Origin: Planctomycetia bacterium
GTDB taxonomy: Bacteria; Planctomycetota; Planctomycetia; Pirellulales; UBA1268
DNA: 33,673 bases
NCBI GenBank assembly: GCA_009919445.1
Contig: RGBY01000003.1
Span: forward strand, 1 to 33,673
Direction: 5' to 3'
Positions within the stretch are counted from its first letter, which is position 1; each line of letters opens with the position of its first letter. The notes beneath the pieces are model-generated. The model ran no database searches. It had not been told where the DNA came from and was given only the letters and a program-made list of their open reading frames with translations. A program made the translations under genes and the position numbers. Shown here one piece after another: positions 8,669-16,968 of the stretch.

Positions 8669-9901
8669 TCAGGAGGCGTACTGGGGGATCTTGAGGGGCT
8701 CACCGTTTTTGACGGCCGACTGGTGAGCCACGATGCCGGCAACCGTCATGTTGAGCGCTGCCACCACATCAACTAATGGTTTGCGGTCACGCAGAATCGC
8801 ATCGATGAAGTCGGTAGTCAGATGACCATGAGAACCACCATGTGGGCCAGCATTCATGCCAGGTGGTAATGGGGGGCGATCAATGGCTGGGGTTGCTGGT
8901 TTTTGCTGGCCATAGATGCGGCCCTGTTCGCCTGCTGCTGCTGGCATGTCCCATGAGACAGCCATTCTTGACATGCCTGCTTCACTTGTTCGCAGCAACG
9001 CCACTTCGGTGCCGAACGGGTTGCGGTAGTCGTTATTATTCGCCTGAAGGTGCGGGACCACACTGGGCATGCCGAGTGCAGAAACTTCGGTGAATCGTTC
9101 TCCCGTTACACCGATATAGTAAGCAGTGGCGTGGGTGGGATACCACTGCGGTGGCAGACCTTTCCGCCAGCCGTTGAGATCAACAGCCCGCGTCCTGGGG
9201 TTGTAGCCGCCAATAGGCTTGCCAAAGTAGTGATAGTACTCACCCTCTGAATAGACAAGCTTGCCGAATTTTCCTGCCAGGTACTGCTGACGCCAGGTGT
9301 AGAGGTCATGATGGAAACAGGATGTTTCAAACATCATGTACTTACGACCTGTTTTCTGGACGGCCTCGGAAAGTCTTTCAGCATCTTCGAGTGATCCAAA
9401 AACTGCCGGAACAGCCGAGGCAACATGCTTGCCCCGATCCAAGGCCCTGATTGCCAGTTGGGCATGGCTGGGAGCATCGGTGGCAATGAAGACAGCTTCG
9501 ATCGTGTCATCGTCAAGCATTTGTTCGCACGATTCAAAAGTTTTTTCGCACCGGCAGGCCTTTGACAGTGCCGCTCTCCGCTCAGGGATGAGGTCAGTCA
9601 CTGCTGTGACACTAACATTAGGATGTTCCTGAAAGCCAAACTGGGCGCCGAACTGACAAAGCCCAAAACCGGCGATTCCGACACGAATTTTTCGGTCAGA
9701 AACAGGTTCCCAGGGGCCACTCGCAGCTCCTGGTTCATTGACTTCGAACCCAGGAATGATCTTCCCGCTGGCATCGACTGGCGGTGCATCCCGATCGGCT
9801 GCGGCTGCCGTTGTGCTACCGATACCGATGGCGGTGCCAACTACTCCGAGACGTTTTGCAAAACACCGGCGGGAAAAAGTGTCTTGTTCAGAGTGGCTCA
9901 T
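8669..9901 (-). CDS. Tat-exported Gfo/Idh/MocA-family protein, paralog B
   Basis: A 410-residue protein clearly paralogous to the next gene along the whole length. ATG 9901 is chosen because AGGAG lies 8 nt upstream (9910-9914) and because it overlaps the regulator's stop as ATGA. Upstream in-frame starts would run into the regulator gene. S10-R11-R12-C-F-A-K with a hydrophobic stretch is a good Tat signal. The Rossmann glycine motif GIAGFG is at 75-80, and A-V-P-A at 163-166 replaces the usual E-K-P. Compared with paralog A there are about 20 extra residues between the signal peptide and the Rossmann fold. Coupling to the regulator suggests that the protein, or the metabolite it handles, is what the regulator controls. 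The substrate cannot be read from sequence. Confidence 0.87.
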   Translation of the reverse strand: MSHSEQDTFSRRCFAKRLGVVGTAIGIGSTTAAAADRDAPPVDASGKIIPGFEVNEPGAASGPWEPVSDRKIRVGIAGFGLCQFGAQFGFQEHPNVSVTAVTDLIPERRAALSKACRCEKTFESCEQMLDDDTIEAVFIATDAPSHAQLAIRALDRGKHVASAVPAVFGSLEDAERLSEAVQKTGRKYMMFETSCFHHDLYTWRQQYLAGKFGKLVYSEGEYYHYFGKPIGGYNPRTRAVDLNGWRKGLPPQWYPTHATAYYIGVTGERFTEVSALGMPSVVPHLQANNNDYRNPFGTEVALLRTSEAGMSRMAVSWDMPAAAGEQGRIYGQQKPATPAIDRPPLPPGMNAGPHGGSHGHLTTDFIDAILRDRKPLVDVVAALNMTVAGIVAHQSAVKNGEPLKIPQYAS

Positions 9902-10776
9902 TGCGGGGTCTCCTGTTGTTTTGAGAGCAGACTGCGCAGGACGGAATGGTTGTTGCGAATATGGTCTTCGAGTCGGTTTCCGGCAGCTTCCCAATCACCT
10001 GTGATAAGGGCCTCAAGAATGCCACGATGCTGTTGTACCGCCTGCAAGGCCGCACCGTAGTCAAGTGCTTCCCATTCAAAGAGCCGTTCAAAGTACTTGC
10101 CATGCCGATCAAAAAAGTCAGCGATAAATGGGTTCTGCGACTTTTTGATGAGGTACGTATGCAGCCTTGCGTCAGGCTGCGGTCGCTCGCTTGATCGTGT
10201 TGGAATACGGTTTGCGGCAAGCATCTCTTGAAGCTCTGCCCGAACCAGTCGATGCTTCGCAAGATTGAGTGCCATGCGTTCAACCATGACGCGAAACTCG
10301 ATGTACGCATCGAGGTCTGCTTCCTTGAACGGCCGAAGCCTCCAGCCACGTCGGGGCAGGTGGACGATGATCCCATCGCCAGCAAGGCGGTGAAAGATCT
10401 GGCGAATCGTCGCCCGACTCACGTTATATTTCCGAGCTGTTGCCTCTTCCCGCAAGATGATCGAAATACCTTTGAGGCTTTGTTCAATAAGATCTTGGGT
10501 GACTGTGGCGAAATGGGTTTCAAAGGTTTGAAGGGGATCTGGCTGCTTGGTCTTTGGCTGCCGCTGCCGTCCCCGTCGCTTTGTGATGACAAGCCGGCGA
10601 TTCGTCGAGCGTTGCAGAAATCCCTCATCGATGAGTTCTGTGACCGCGATGCGAACGGGGGTTAGGCTGACGTTGTAATGGTCAGAAAGCCGCTCAAGGG
10701 TCAGCAAGTCGGCGAGCGCCTCCCCTCGGTCGATTCGAGCCATAAGGTCGTGCTTGATGTGTCTCGTCAGACTCAT
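9898..10776 (-). CDS. GntR/FadR-type regulator with two winged-helix domains and FCD domain
   Basis: A 292-residue transcriptional regulator. Residues 1-66 form a GntR-type winged helix (LSDHYNVSLTPVRIAVTELI), followed by a basic linker of Arg/Lys/Gln at about 66-78. A second winged helix follows at about 92-148 (ARKYNVSRATIRQIFHRLA with a basic wing). The C-terminal FCD-like ligand domain (155-285) has histidines near H206, H250 and H272/H277 that fit the family's metal or ligand site. Two DNA-binding domains in one chain are unusual, since FadR-type proteins normally have one and dimerise. ATG 10776 is taken because the winged helix begins there; the upstream open frame to 11112 has no domain-like sequence and would overlap the divergent gene. 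It probably regulates the coupled Gfo/Idh pair. No Shine-Dalgarno is seen. Confidence 0.8.
   Translation of the reverse strand: MSLTRHIKHDLMARIDRGEALADLLTLERLSDHYNVSLTPVRIAVTELIDEGFLQRSTNRRLVITKRRGRQRQPKTKQPDPLQTFETHFATVTQDLIEQSLKGISIILREEATARKYNVSRATIRQIFHRLAGDGIIVHLPRRGWRLRPFKEADLDAYIEFRVMVERMALNLAKHRLVRAELQEMLAANRIPTRSSERPQPDARLHTYLIKKSQNPFIADFFDRHGKYFERLFEWEALDYGAALQAVQQHRGILEALITGDWEAAGNRLEDHIRNNHSVLRSLLSKQQETPQ
9910..9914 (-). promoter_or_regulatory. Shine-Dalgarno deciding the paralog B start
   Basis: AGGAG on the minus strand, 8 nt before ATG 9901 and inside the last codons of the GntR-type gene. It supports the coupled start and argues against the longer upstream start. Confidence 0.65.
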
Positions 10777-11074
10777 GGAAGGGATAGTGGGTGGCGACAG
10801 TGAGGCAGACTGCACGAGCGACCGACCTAGCGGCCCAGAGCAAGTGAGGAGGTAGGCAGACGGGATTCCCGGCCACAGGGGGGTCTGATGCTCATTAGTT
10901 TTATTTTGTAGACAAAGACAAAAGTGGTCAAGCCGGCCCCGCTGTTCGGCGAGAATCATGTTCTTCATGCGTTTCATGCGTCTGGCAAGGTCGTAAGACG
11001 ACTTGATGGACGGCGAACAGCGATGCAGATTCAGCCTCTGGCTGTTCCTACCTTTCCGGTCGATACTCAAGAAC

Positions 11075-13579
11075 ATGAACCGAGCCCCCGAACTTCTTGC
11101 TCCCGCTGGCAATCAAGACTGCCTGCGAGCGGCCATCGCCAACGGCGCTGATGCCGTCTACTTCGGGTTGGAAACCGGCTTCAATGCCCGGGCCCGAGCG
11201 ACCAATTTTACGGTCGACAACCTACCCGAAGTGATGCAGGTGCTGCACCGGTATGGGCTGCGTGGATACGTCACACTCAATACGCTTGTTTTCACTGATG
11301 AACTGGAGCCATTTGCCGAGACGGTGGCAGCGGTCGCTCAGGCTGGTGTTGATGCGGTATTGGTGCAGGACGTCGGTGCGGCACGATTGATTCAAAAGGT
11401 GTGTCCTGATCTGCCACTGCATGCTTCGACACAGATGACGCTCACCAGCGCCGAGACGATTCAGCTGGCAGAATCTCTTGGCATGGAGCGAGTTGTTCTG
11501 GCCAGAGAGTTATCGCTGGAAGAAATTACAGCCATCTCGCGTGATACCTCGATGCCGCTTGAGGTCTTTGTTCATGGGGCCCTCTGCGTGGCCTACTCAG
11601 GCCAGTGCCTCACCAGTGAGTCTCTCGGCGGGAGGAGTGCGAACCGAGGACAGTGCGCGCAGGCCTGTCGACTCCCCTACGATCTGCTCTGCGATGGGCA
11701 GGACGTTGATCTGGGAAACCAGCAGTATCTGCTTTCACCACAGGACCTCGCCGCTTTTCCACTTGTACCCGATCTGATTGCTGCTGGCGTCGCGTCATTG
11801 AAAATCGAGGGCCGCTTAAAGACTCCTGAATATGTGGCAGCGATCACCCGTCGCTACCGCGAGGCAATCGACGCAGCAGTTACGGGGGCACCAGTGATCT
11901 TTACGCCCCGCCAGATCGAGGAGATGGAGCTGACCTTCTCTCGCGGGTTTTCGCCTGGCTGGCTGCAGGGTTGTGACCACAAGATGCTGGTGCCGGCCAC
12001 CAGCAGTGCCAAGCGAGGGGTTTTGTTAGGTGAGGTCCTCGCGGTGTCAGGCCAACGAGTGGCTGTGCAGCTTGCCGCCTCTGTTGCTCGCGGTGACGGC
12101 GTGGCTTTTGAAGCGCCAGCTGATGAGCCAACCCAGGGTGGCCGTGTCTACGAGGTCTTTGTTGGAGGGCGGTCGCTTGAGCAGCCCGTCGAGCGGGTAA
12201 TCGTGGAACTGGCCTTTGGACGAAACGCCATCGACCTCACCACCATCACGCGGGGCCAGCAGGTCTGGAAGACTGACGACCCGCAGGTAACCCAGCGGCT
12301 TCGCAAGACCTACAGTGGTGGGCATCTGCAGCGGCAGCAGCCGCTCGATCTTGTCATTGCGGTAGCCGTTGGCCAGCCGCTGGTCATCGAGGCTCGTCTT
12401 GCCGATGGTCAATCGTGCCGACTGGCCAGCGAAACGCCAGTTGAAGCAGCCCGTCAGCATCCACTGACCGAGACGGTGCTGCGTGAGCAATTCGGCCGCC
12501 TCGGCGGCAGCCCTTTCAGACTTCAAAACCTGACCGCCACAATCACCGATCACCCGATGGTGCCTTTTAGTGTGCTCGGGCAACTCCGTAAGGAACTGGT
12601 CAGCCAACTGACAGCCCTGGTGGAGCAGCCAGCCTCTCGGCAGGTGGCTGCTCAGCCCGCCACGGTCGTGCGGGAACTGCTGGCTGCCGTTGCCGCACCT
12701 GCTGTTACCACGCCAACCTTGCCGACACTGCAGGTGCTCGTTCGGACAGAATCGCAACTGCAGGCCGTGCTTGACCTCGGTGAGCGCAACCTCCTGGCTG
12801 ACTTCGCCGATATCCGCCGCTATCGCGAGGCGGTTCAGCTGGCTCGCCGTTATGGGGCTCAGCTCTTTGTCGCGACGCCCCGGATTCAGAAGCCGGGTGA
12901 GCTGGGGATTTTTGCAGCCCTGGCCCGCCATGACCCCGACGGCATTCTTGTTCGCAATAGCAGCGGGCTTGAGTTCTTCCGTCAGCGTGGGCTGCCGATT
13001 GCCGGAGATTTTTCACTCAATGTCACCAACCCTGTTACGGCAGCATTCTTTCTGGAACGTGGGCTCCAGCGGCTGACGATTTCCTATGACTGTAATCGCG
13101 AGCAGCTGCTCGATCTGGTTGCCGCCACTGATGCCAGTCGTCTCGAGGTGGTCATCCACCAGCACATGCCAATGTTTCATATGGAGCACTGTGTTTTTTG
13201 TGCAGTGCTGTCGCCTGGTACCAACAAGACGAACTGCGGTCGACCATGCGACACCCACACCGTTCACTTGCGGGATCGAATTGGGGTTGAGCATCTGCTT
13301 ACGGCTGATGTTGGCTGCCGGAATACGCTCTTTAATGCGGTTCCGCAGAGTGGTGCTGAGGCTGTCGCAGCATTGCGCGAAAGAGGGGTTGGCCATCTGC
13401 GAATCGAACTTCTTGATGAGTCAGCTTCGGAGATCAGCAGCATCATCACGGCGTACCGCGATCTCCTTGCTGGAAAGGTCACTGGCCAGAGTGTCTGGGC
13501 TGGCCTGCAGGCTGCCAACCGGGTTGGGGTCACCCGGGGGACGCTCGAGGAACGTCGCAACCCCTTGGCGATTCTCTGA
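11075..13579 (+). CDS. U32 peptidase-family protein (RlhA-like) with extra C-terminal U32-like half
   Basis: An 835-residue protein. The N-terminal half matches the U32 family: ELLAPAGNQDCLRAA at 6-20, a TIM-barrel-like segment, EVFVHGALC, and cysteines C171, C178, C194 and C198 in the family signature. Members with this signature (RlhA/YdcP, TrhP, UbiU/V) hydroxylate RNA or ubiquinone precursors, and several bind 4Fe-4S through such cysteines. RlhA, which hydroxylates C2501 of 23S rRNA, is the closest known relative by layout (inference). After a central insert like DUF3656, residues 575-800 look like a second degenerate barrel with its own cysteines C706, C709, C721 and C725. E. coli RlhA is about 650 residues, so this is a long form. 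ATG 11075 begins directly at the conserved N-terminus; an upstream in-frame ATG at 11003 adds 24 unlike residues. Divergent from the GntR-type gene. Confidence 0.85.
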   Translation: MNRAPELLAPAGNQDCLRAAIANGADAVYFGLETGFNARARATNFTVDNLPEVMQVLHRYGLRGYVTLNTLVFTDELEPFAETVAAVAQAGVDAVLVQDVGAARLIQKVCPDLPLHASTQMTLTSAETIQLAESLGMERVVLARELSLEEITAISRDTSMPLEVFVHGALCVAYSGQCLTSESLGGRSANRGQCAQACRLPYDLLCDGQDVDLGNQQYLLSPQDLAAFPLVPDLIAAGVASLKIEGRLKTPEYVAAITRRYREAIDAAVTGAPVIFTPRQIEEMELTFSRGFSPGWLQGCDHKMLVPATSSAKRGVLLGEVLAVSGQRVAVQLAASVARGDGVAFEAPADEPTQGGRVYEVFVGGRSLEQPVERVIVELAFGRNAIDLTTITRGQQVWKTDDPQVTQRLRKTYSGGHLQRQQPLDLVIAVAVGQPLVIEARLADGQSCRLASETPVEAARQHPLTETVLREQFGRLGGSPFRLQNLTATITDHPMVPFSVLGQLRKELVSQLTALVEQPASRQVAAQPATVVRELLAAVAAPAVTTPTLPTLQVLVRTESQLQAVLDLGERNLLADFADIRRYREAVQLARRYGAQLFVATPRIQKPGELGIFAALARHDPDGILVRNSSGLEFFRQRGLPIAGDFSLNVTNPVTAAFFLERGLQRLTISYDCNREQLLDLVAATDASRLEVVIHQHMPMFHMEHCVFCAVLSPGTNKTNCGRPCDTHTVHLRDRIGVEHLLTADVGCRNTLFNAVPQSGAEAVAALRERGVGHLRIELLDESASEISSIITAYRDLLAGKVTGQSVWAGLQAANRVGVTRGTLEERRNPLAIL

Positions 13580-13591
13580 GCACAGCTAAGT

Positions 13592-14278
13592 TCAGGACTG
13601 CCAGACCTGTCGGCGATAGGCCAGTGGCGTGAGCCCGATGTACTTCTTAAACGACCGGGTGAAGTGGCTCTGATCGTAGAAGCCACAACTCGCGGCAATG
13701 GAGCCGATAGCAGCGTTGGATTCCGTCAGTTGGCGGCGGGCTAGTTGCAGCCTCAGTCGCATCAGATACTCGCTGGGGCTCATGCGGAACAGCCGGCGAA
13801 ACTCTCGTTGCAACTGGCTTGTCGAAAGCCCTGCCCGACGGGCCATGTCAGGGATACTGACACTTTTCCGATAGTGTCTGACGGCATGCTCAAGTGCCGG
13901 GGTGAGCCGCTGGTAATCGTGCGGTGCGTTTCCCGGCTGGTCAATCGGCCGGAGGACGCCGGCAAGGCCAATGACTTTGCCGCTCGGGTTAAGGAGCGGA
14001 ACTTTCGTTCCCAGGTACCACCGGGGCATGCCCGTATGGTGCGGCATAAACCAGGGCTGATCATGAGCGGGCTGATTCATCTCCATGATCCGGCGGTCAT
14101 CGGCAACGTATTCAGCCGCCAGAGCCGGAGGATGAAAATCAAAGTCAGTCTTGCCGATCATCTCGGCGGGGTCAGTGCAGCCATGGAGGCGAAGAAAACA
14201 GCGATTGACCCGGCAGAAACGACTCTGCCGATCTTTGCCAAAAAAGGCTGCGTCGGGGAGGGCGTCAAAGAGCGGCAA
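13592..14278 (-). CDS. PAS-AraC transcriptional regulator
   Basis: A regulator of about 228 residues with a PAS sensor domain (about 1-110, with LFDALPDAAFF, KDRQSRF and the downstream W-Y-L-G-T-K strand) and a C-terminal AraC/XylS domain (about 120-225). The AraC part shows both helix-turn-helices: IPDMARRAGLSTSQLQREF, then IAASCGFYDQSHFTRSFKK. PAS-AraC proteins of this size are common in planctomycetes, but target and signal are unknown. TTG 14278 is the only usable start: the frame stays open to a TAG at 14354-14356 without ATG, GTG or TTG, although the added residues look protein-like. The N-terminus is therefore unsure. It is convergent with the U32 gene (12-bp gap) and divergent from trxB, which it might regulate (speculative). 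Confidence 0.78.
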   Translation of the reverse strand: MPLFDALPDAAFFGKDRQSRFCRVNRCFLRLHGCTDPAEMIGKTDFDFHPPALAAEYVADDRRIMEMNQPAHDQPWFMPHHTGMPRWYLGTKVPLLNPSGKVIGLAGVLRPIDQPGNAPHDYQRLTPALEHAVRHYRKSVSIPDMARRAGLSTSQLQREFRRLFRMSPSEYLMRLRLQLARRQLTESNAAIGSIAASCGFYDQSHFTRSFKKYIGLTPLAYRRQVWQS

Positions 14279-14475
14279 CGCCTGGGAACGGTCAAATGCC
14301 GTCTGCCAGGCGTCAATTTCTTGGGAAGCCTTGGGGGGGCAGGCGTAATCAGACTAGACGGCGGTCGGTCGGTTCCCGCTATCATGCCGATTCACCAGAC
14401 ACTGAACTCAGAAAACCCATCGCTGGTGTGGCGATGCGGCAGTGAAACAAATTTTTGGAAGCTACGGAGCGGAGC

Positions 14476-15534
14476 ATGTCGGAAAACGCAATCGAGAAGG
14501 TGGTCATCATTGGAAGCGGTCCTGCAGGCTGGTGCGCTGCAACCTACGCGGCCCGTGCCCAGTTGCAGCCGTTGGTCTATGAGGGCGCCATTACGGAAGA
14601 GAACCGGATGGCCGGCACCCTGCCCCTGGGACAGCTTGCCCTGACCAGCGAAGTCGAGAATTACGCAGGGTTTCCAGCCGGTGATCTGGGGGCATTTCTC
14701 GACTCTGCCTTGCCGCAGGAGCGGCGGATGATGATGCCGCCGCACGATGGCCATGGTGTGACCGGTCCAGAGTTGATGGAACTGATGCGACAGCAGGCGG
14801 TCAATTTTGGCACACGGGTCGTCACGGATGACATTGTGAAAGTCGATTTTTCCAGCCGGCCATTCACGCTGGTTACGGCCGGAGGAAGTGAGGTCCGGGC
14901 CCACAGTGTCATTGTCGCGACGGGTGCCAGTGCCAACTGGCTTGGTCTCGAGAGTGAGACCCGTTTTAAGAATCGGGGCGTGAGTGCCTGTGCTGTCTGC
15001 GACGGGGCCCTGCCACGGTTCCGCAACAAGGAACTGGTCGTGGTTGGAGGAGGTGACTCAGCCGTGGAAGAGGCGACCTACCTGACCAAGTTTGCCAGCC
15101 GGGTCCACCTGGTGCATCGTCGTGACGAACTCCGCGCCAGCAAGATCATGGCGAAACGAGCACTCGAGAATGACAAGATTCAGATTCACTTCGACACGAC
15201 GCTGGCCGAGGTGCTCGGGGATGACGAGCAGGGGGTGACTGGCGTGCGTCTTGAGAGCACGACTGACGTCGCGAAAACAACAACCCTGGAAGTGGCAGGT
15301 GTCTTTCTGGCCATCGGCCATACCCCCAACACAGCCTTCCTGGATGGCCAACTGGAATTGAATGCCAAGAAGTACATCATCTGGCAGAAGCACTTCCGCA
15401 CGGCGACCAACGTCGAAGGGGTGTTTGCGGCAGGTGACGTTGCCGATGACTACTACCGTCAGGCCATTTCTGCCGCCGGGACAGGCTGCATGGCCGCCCT
15501 TGATGCCGAACGCTGGCTCGCGGAGCATGACTGA
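14476..15534 (+). CDS. trxB: thioredoxin reductase
   Basis: A 352-residue FAD- and NADPH-dependent reductase that keeps thioredoxin reduced in the cytoplasm. ATG 14476 follows GGAG (14466-14469) by 6 nt. It has the FAD motif IIGSGPAGWCAA (11-22), the redox pair C172-A-V-C175 followed by D-G, the NADPH-binding VVGGGDSAVEEA, and the C-terminal FAD motif GVFAAGDV with GTGCMAALDAE. Compared with E. coli TrxB (about 320 residues) there are two insertions in the first FAD half. One of about 10 residues lies near 40-50. The other, of about 24 residues near 70-94, has three consecutive Met and several Pro/His. The usual CATC is CAVC. No thioredoxin gene is adjacent. The insertions lie away from the active cysteines. 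Confidence 0.93.
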   Translation: MSENAIEKVVIIGSGPAGWCAATYAARAQLQPLVYEGAITEENRMAGTLPLGQLALTSEVENYAGFPAGDLGAFLDSALPQERRMMMPPHDGHGVTGPELMELMRQQAVNFGTRVVTDDIVKVDFSSRPFTLVTAGGSEVRAHSVIVATGASANWLGLESETRFKNRGVSACAVCDGALPRFRNKELVVVGGGDSAVEEATYLTKFASRVHLVHRRDELRASKIMAKRALENDKIQIHFDTTLAEVLGDDEQGVTGVRLESTTDVAKTTTLEVAGVFLAIGHTPNTAFLDGQLELNAKKYIIWQKHFRTATNVEGVFAAGDVADDYYRQAISAAGTGCMAALDAERWLAEHD

Positions 15535-15588
15535 TGGGGTTGCCGAGCGGTCGGCTGACGGTCAGCTGCTGGGTGCTCCTGAGTCACC

Positions 15589-16731
15589 TCAGGCCATCAT
15601 TTCGCGGAAGCGGCTGAACAAGTAGGCCGAGTCGTGCGGGCCGGCAGCGGCTTCCGGATGGTACTGCACGCTGGCTGCGGCAGCGGTGCGGTGCCGCAGG
15701 CCCTCGATGGTGCCATCGTTGAGATTGCGATGAGTAACTTCGAGCGACTCAGGAAGGGTCTCTTCCTCGACGGCGAAACCATGATTTTGCGAGGTGATTT
15801 CGACCTTGCCCGTCGACAAGTCCAGCACGGGCTGGTTGGCTCCACGGTGACCGAACTTGAGTTTGAACGTTTTTGCACCGCAGGCCTGGGCGAGCAGTTG
15901 GTGACCCAGGCAGATTCCGAAGATCGGTACCTTGCCGACCAGTTCACGAACCGTGGCGACCCCATAGTCAACCACCTCTGGGTCGCCGGGACCATTGCTC
16001 AGGAAAACCCCATCGGGCTTGAGAGCCAGCACGTCGGCAGCCGTCGCCCGCCCGGGAAGCACCGTTACTCGGCACCCTTGGCTGGCTAGGTGTCGGGCGA
16101 TGTTCCACTTCATGCCGAAGTCGAGTGCCACCACATGCTTCTCATCGGTGAAGGAATGTGGCTCAGGCATGTCGCCACCAACTCGAGGCATTGGCATCGG
16201 CTGAGCGTCGGCAGCCAGTGGCTCCGCCCAGTCAGTTGGTCCTTCTGGCATTACCTCACGAACAAGATCACGCCCCACCAGCGGTGGTGCTTCGCGAGCC
16301 ATCTTCACCAGGGCATCGGCATCAAGGACTTCACTGGACAGGACACCAGTCATGGCACCATGGGTACGAATCTGTCTGACCAGGGCCCGCGTATCGATGC
16401 CGCTGATGCCAACCACGCCGGCAGCATCGAGATAGTCACTGAGAGTACCCGTGGCGACGTGATTGCTTGCCACCCGACTCGCCTCACGTACGACGAAACC
16501 GGCCATCTGCAGGTGGCCGCTCTCAACATCATCACGGTTGATGCCGTAGTTGCCGATCTGAGGAGCGGTCATCACCAGAATCTGGCCGCGATAACTCGGG
16601 TCGGTCAGAATCTCCTGATAGCCCGTCATTGAGGTATTGAAGCAGACCTCACCAGACACGGTGCCACGGTGACCAAATGCTTCACCGAGAAAGAAGGTGC
16701 CATCTTCGAGCGCTAAAGCTGCTTGTGCCAC
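15589..16731 (-). CDS. carA: carbamoyl-phosphate synthase small (glutaminase) subunit
   Basis: A 380-residue subunit that hydrolyses glutamine and passes ammonia to CarB for pyrimidine and arginine synthesis. Start choice: GTG 16731 has AGGAG 10 nt upstream and gives an N-terminus (M-A-Q-A-A-L-A-L-E-D-G) that lines up with E. coli CarA and a near-identical length (382). An in-frame ATG at 16794 would add 21 residues rich in Arg and Pro and has no ribosome-binding signal. The triad is C274 (FGICLGHQLL), H358 and E360 (QYHPE), about five positions from the E. coli numbering. Also seen are the GISGIDTRALVR and SNGPGDPE motifs. carB is not in the window. Divergent from the hydrate epimerase, convergent with trxB with a 54-bp gap. 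Confidence 0.95.
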   Translation of the reverse strand: MAQAALALEDGTFFLGEAFGHRGTVSGEVCFNTSMTGYQEILTDPSYRGQILVMTAPQIGNYGINRDDVESGHLQMAGFVVREASRVASNHVATGTLSDYLDAAGVVGISGIDTRALVRQIRTHGAMTGVLSSEVLDADALVKMAREAPPLVGRDLVREVMPEGPTDWAEPLAADAQPMPMPRVGGDMPEPHSFTDEKHVVALDFGMKWNIARHLASQGCRVTVLPGRATAADVLALKPDGVFLSNGPGDPEVVDYGVATVRELVGKVPIFGICLGHQLLAQACGAKTFKLKFGHRGANQPVLDLSTGKVEITSQNHGFAVEEETLPESLEVTHRNLNDGTIEGLRHRTAAAASVQYHPEAAAGPHDSAYLFSRFREMMA

Positions 16732-16741
16732 GCCAGTTCTT

Positions 16742-16746
16742 CTCCT
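16742..16746 (-). promoter_or_regulatory. Shine-Dalgarno favouring the carA GTG start
   Basis: AGGAG on the minus strand, 10 nt before GTG 16731. It lies inside the longer frame that would start at ATG 16794, so it helps decide between the two starts. Confidence 0.5.
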
Positions 16747-16968
16747 GCCCAATGGGGTTTCTGGGGGGGTGCTGCGAGACTCCCTCAAAATCATACCAGC
16801 GGTGGCCGCCCCGGGAACCGCCCTGTTTCTGAATCGAAAATCCTGCCAAAAAGTGAAATGGAAATCGCCTGCCCTGGCCGGCTCGCTTGTCCTCTGCTGG
16901 CTGAGGCTTGGCATGACTCATTGTCCATCTGCTGGTGAGAAGACATCTTTGTGAAGGAAATAAGCCCC

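Noticed and set aside
10777..11112. Longer start for the GntR-type regulator
   Set aside because: The extra residues have no domain character and would overlap the divergent U32 gene start.
12047..12931. Minus-strand open frame of 294 codons inside the U32 gene
   Set aside because: It is antisense to conserved U32 sequence and shows no family motif.
14380..14385. TATCAT as a -10 box for trxB
   Set aside because: No acceptable -35 element lies 15-19 bp upstream.
13745..14644. Plus-strand open frame of 299 codons across the PAS-AraC gene and into trxB
   Set aside because: It is antisense to both PAS and AraC motifs and overlaps the trxB start in another frame.
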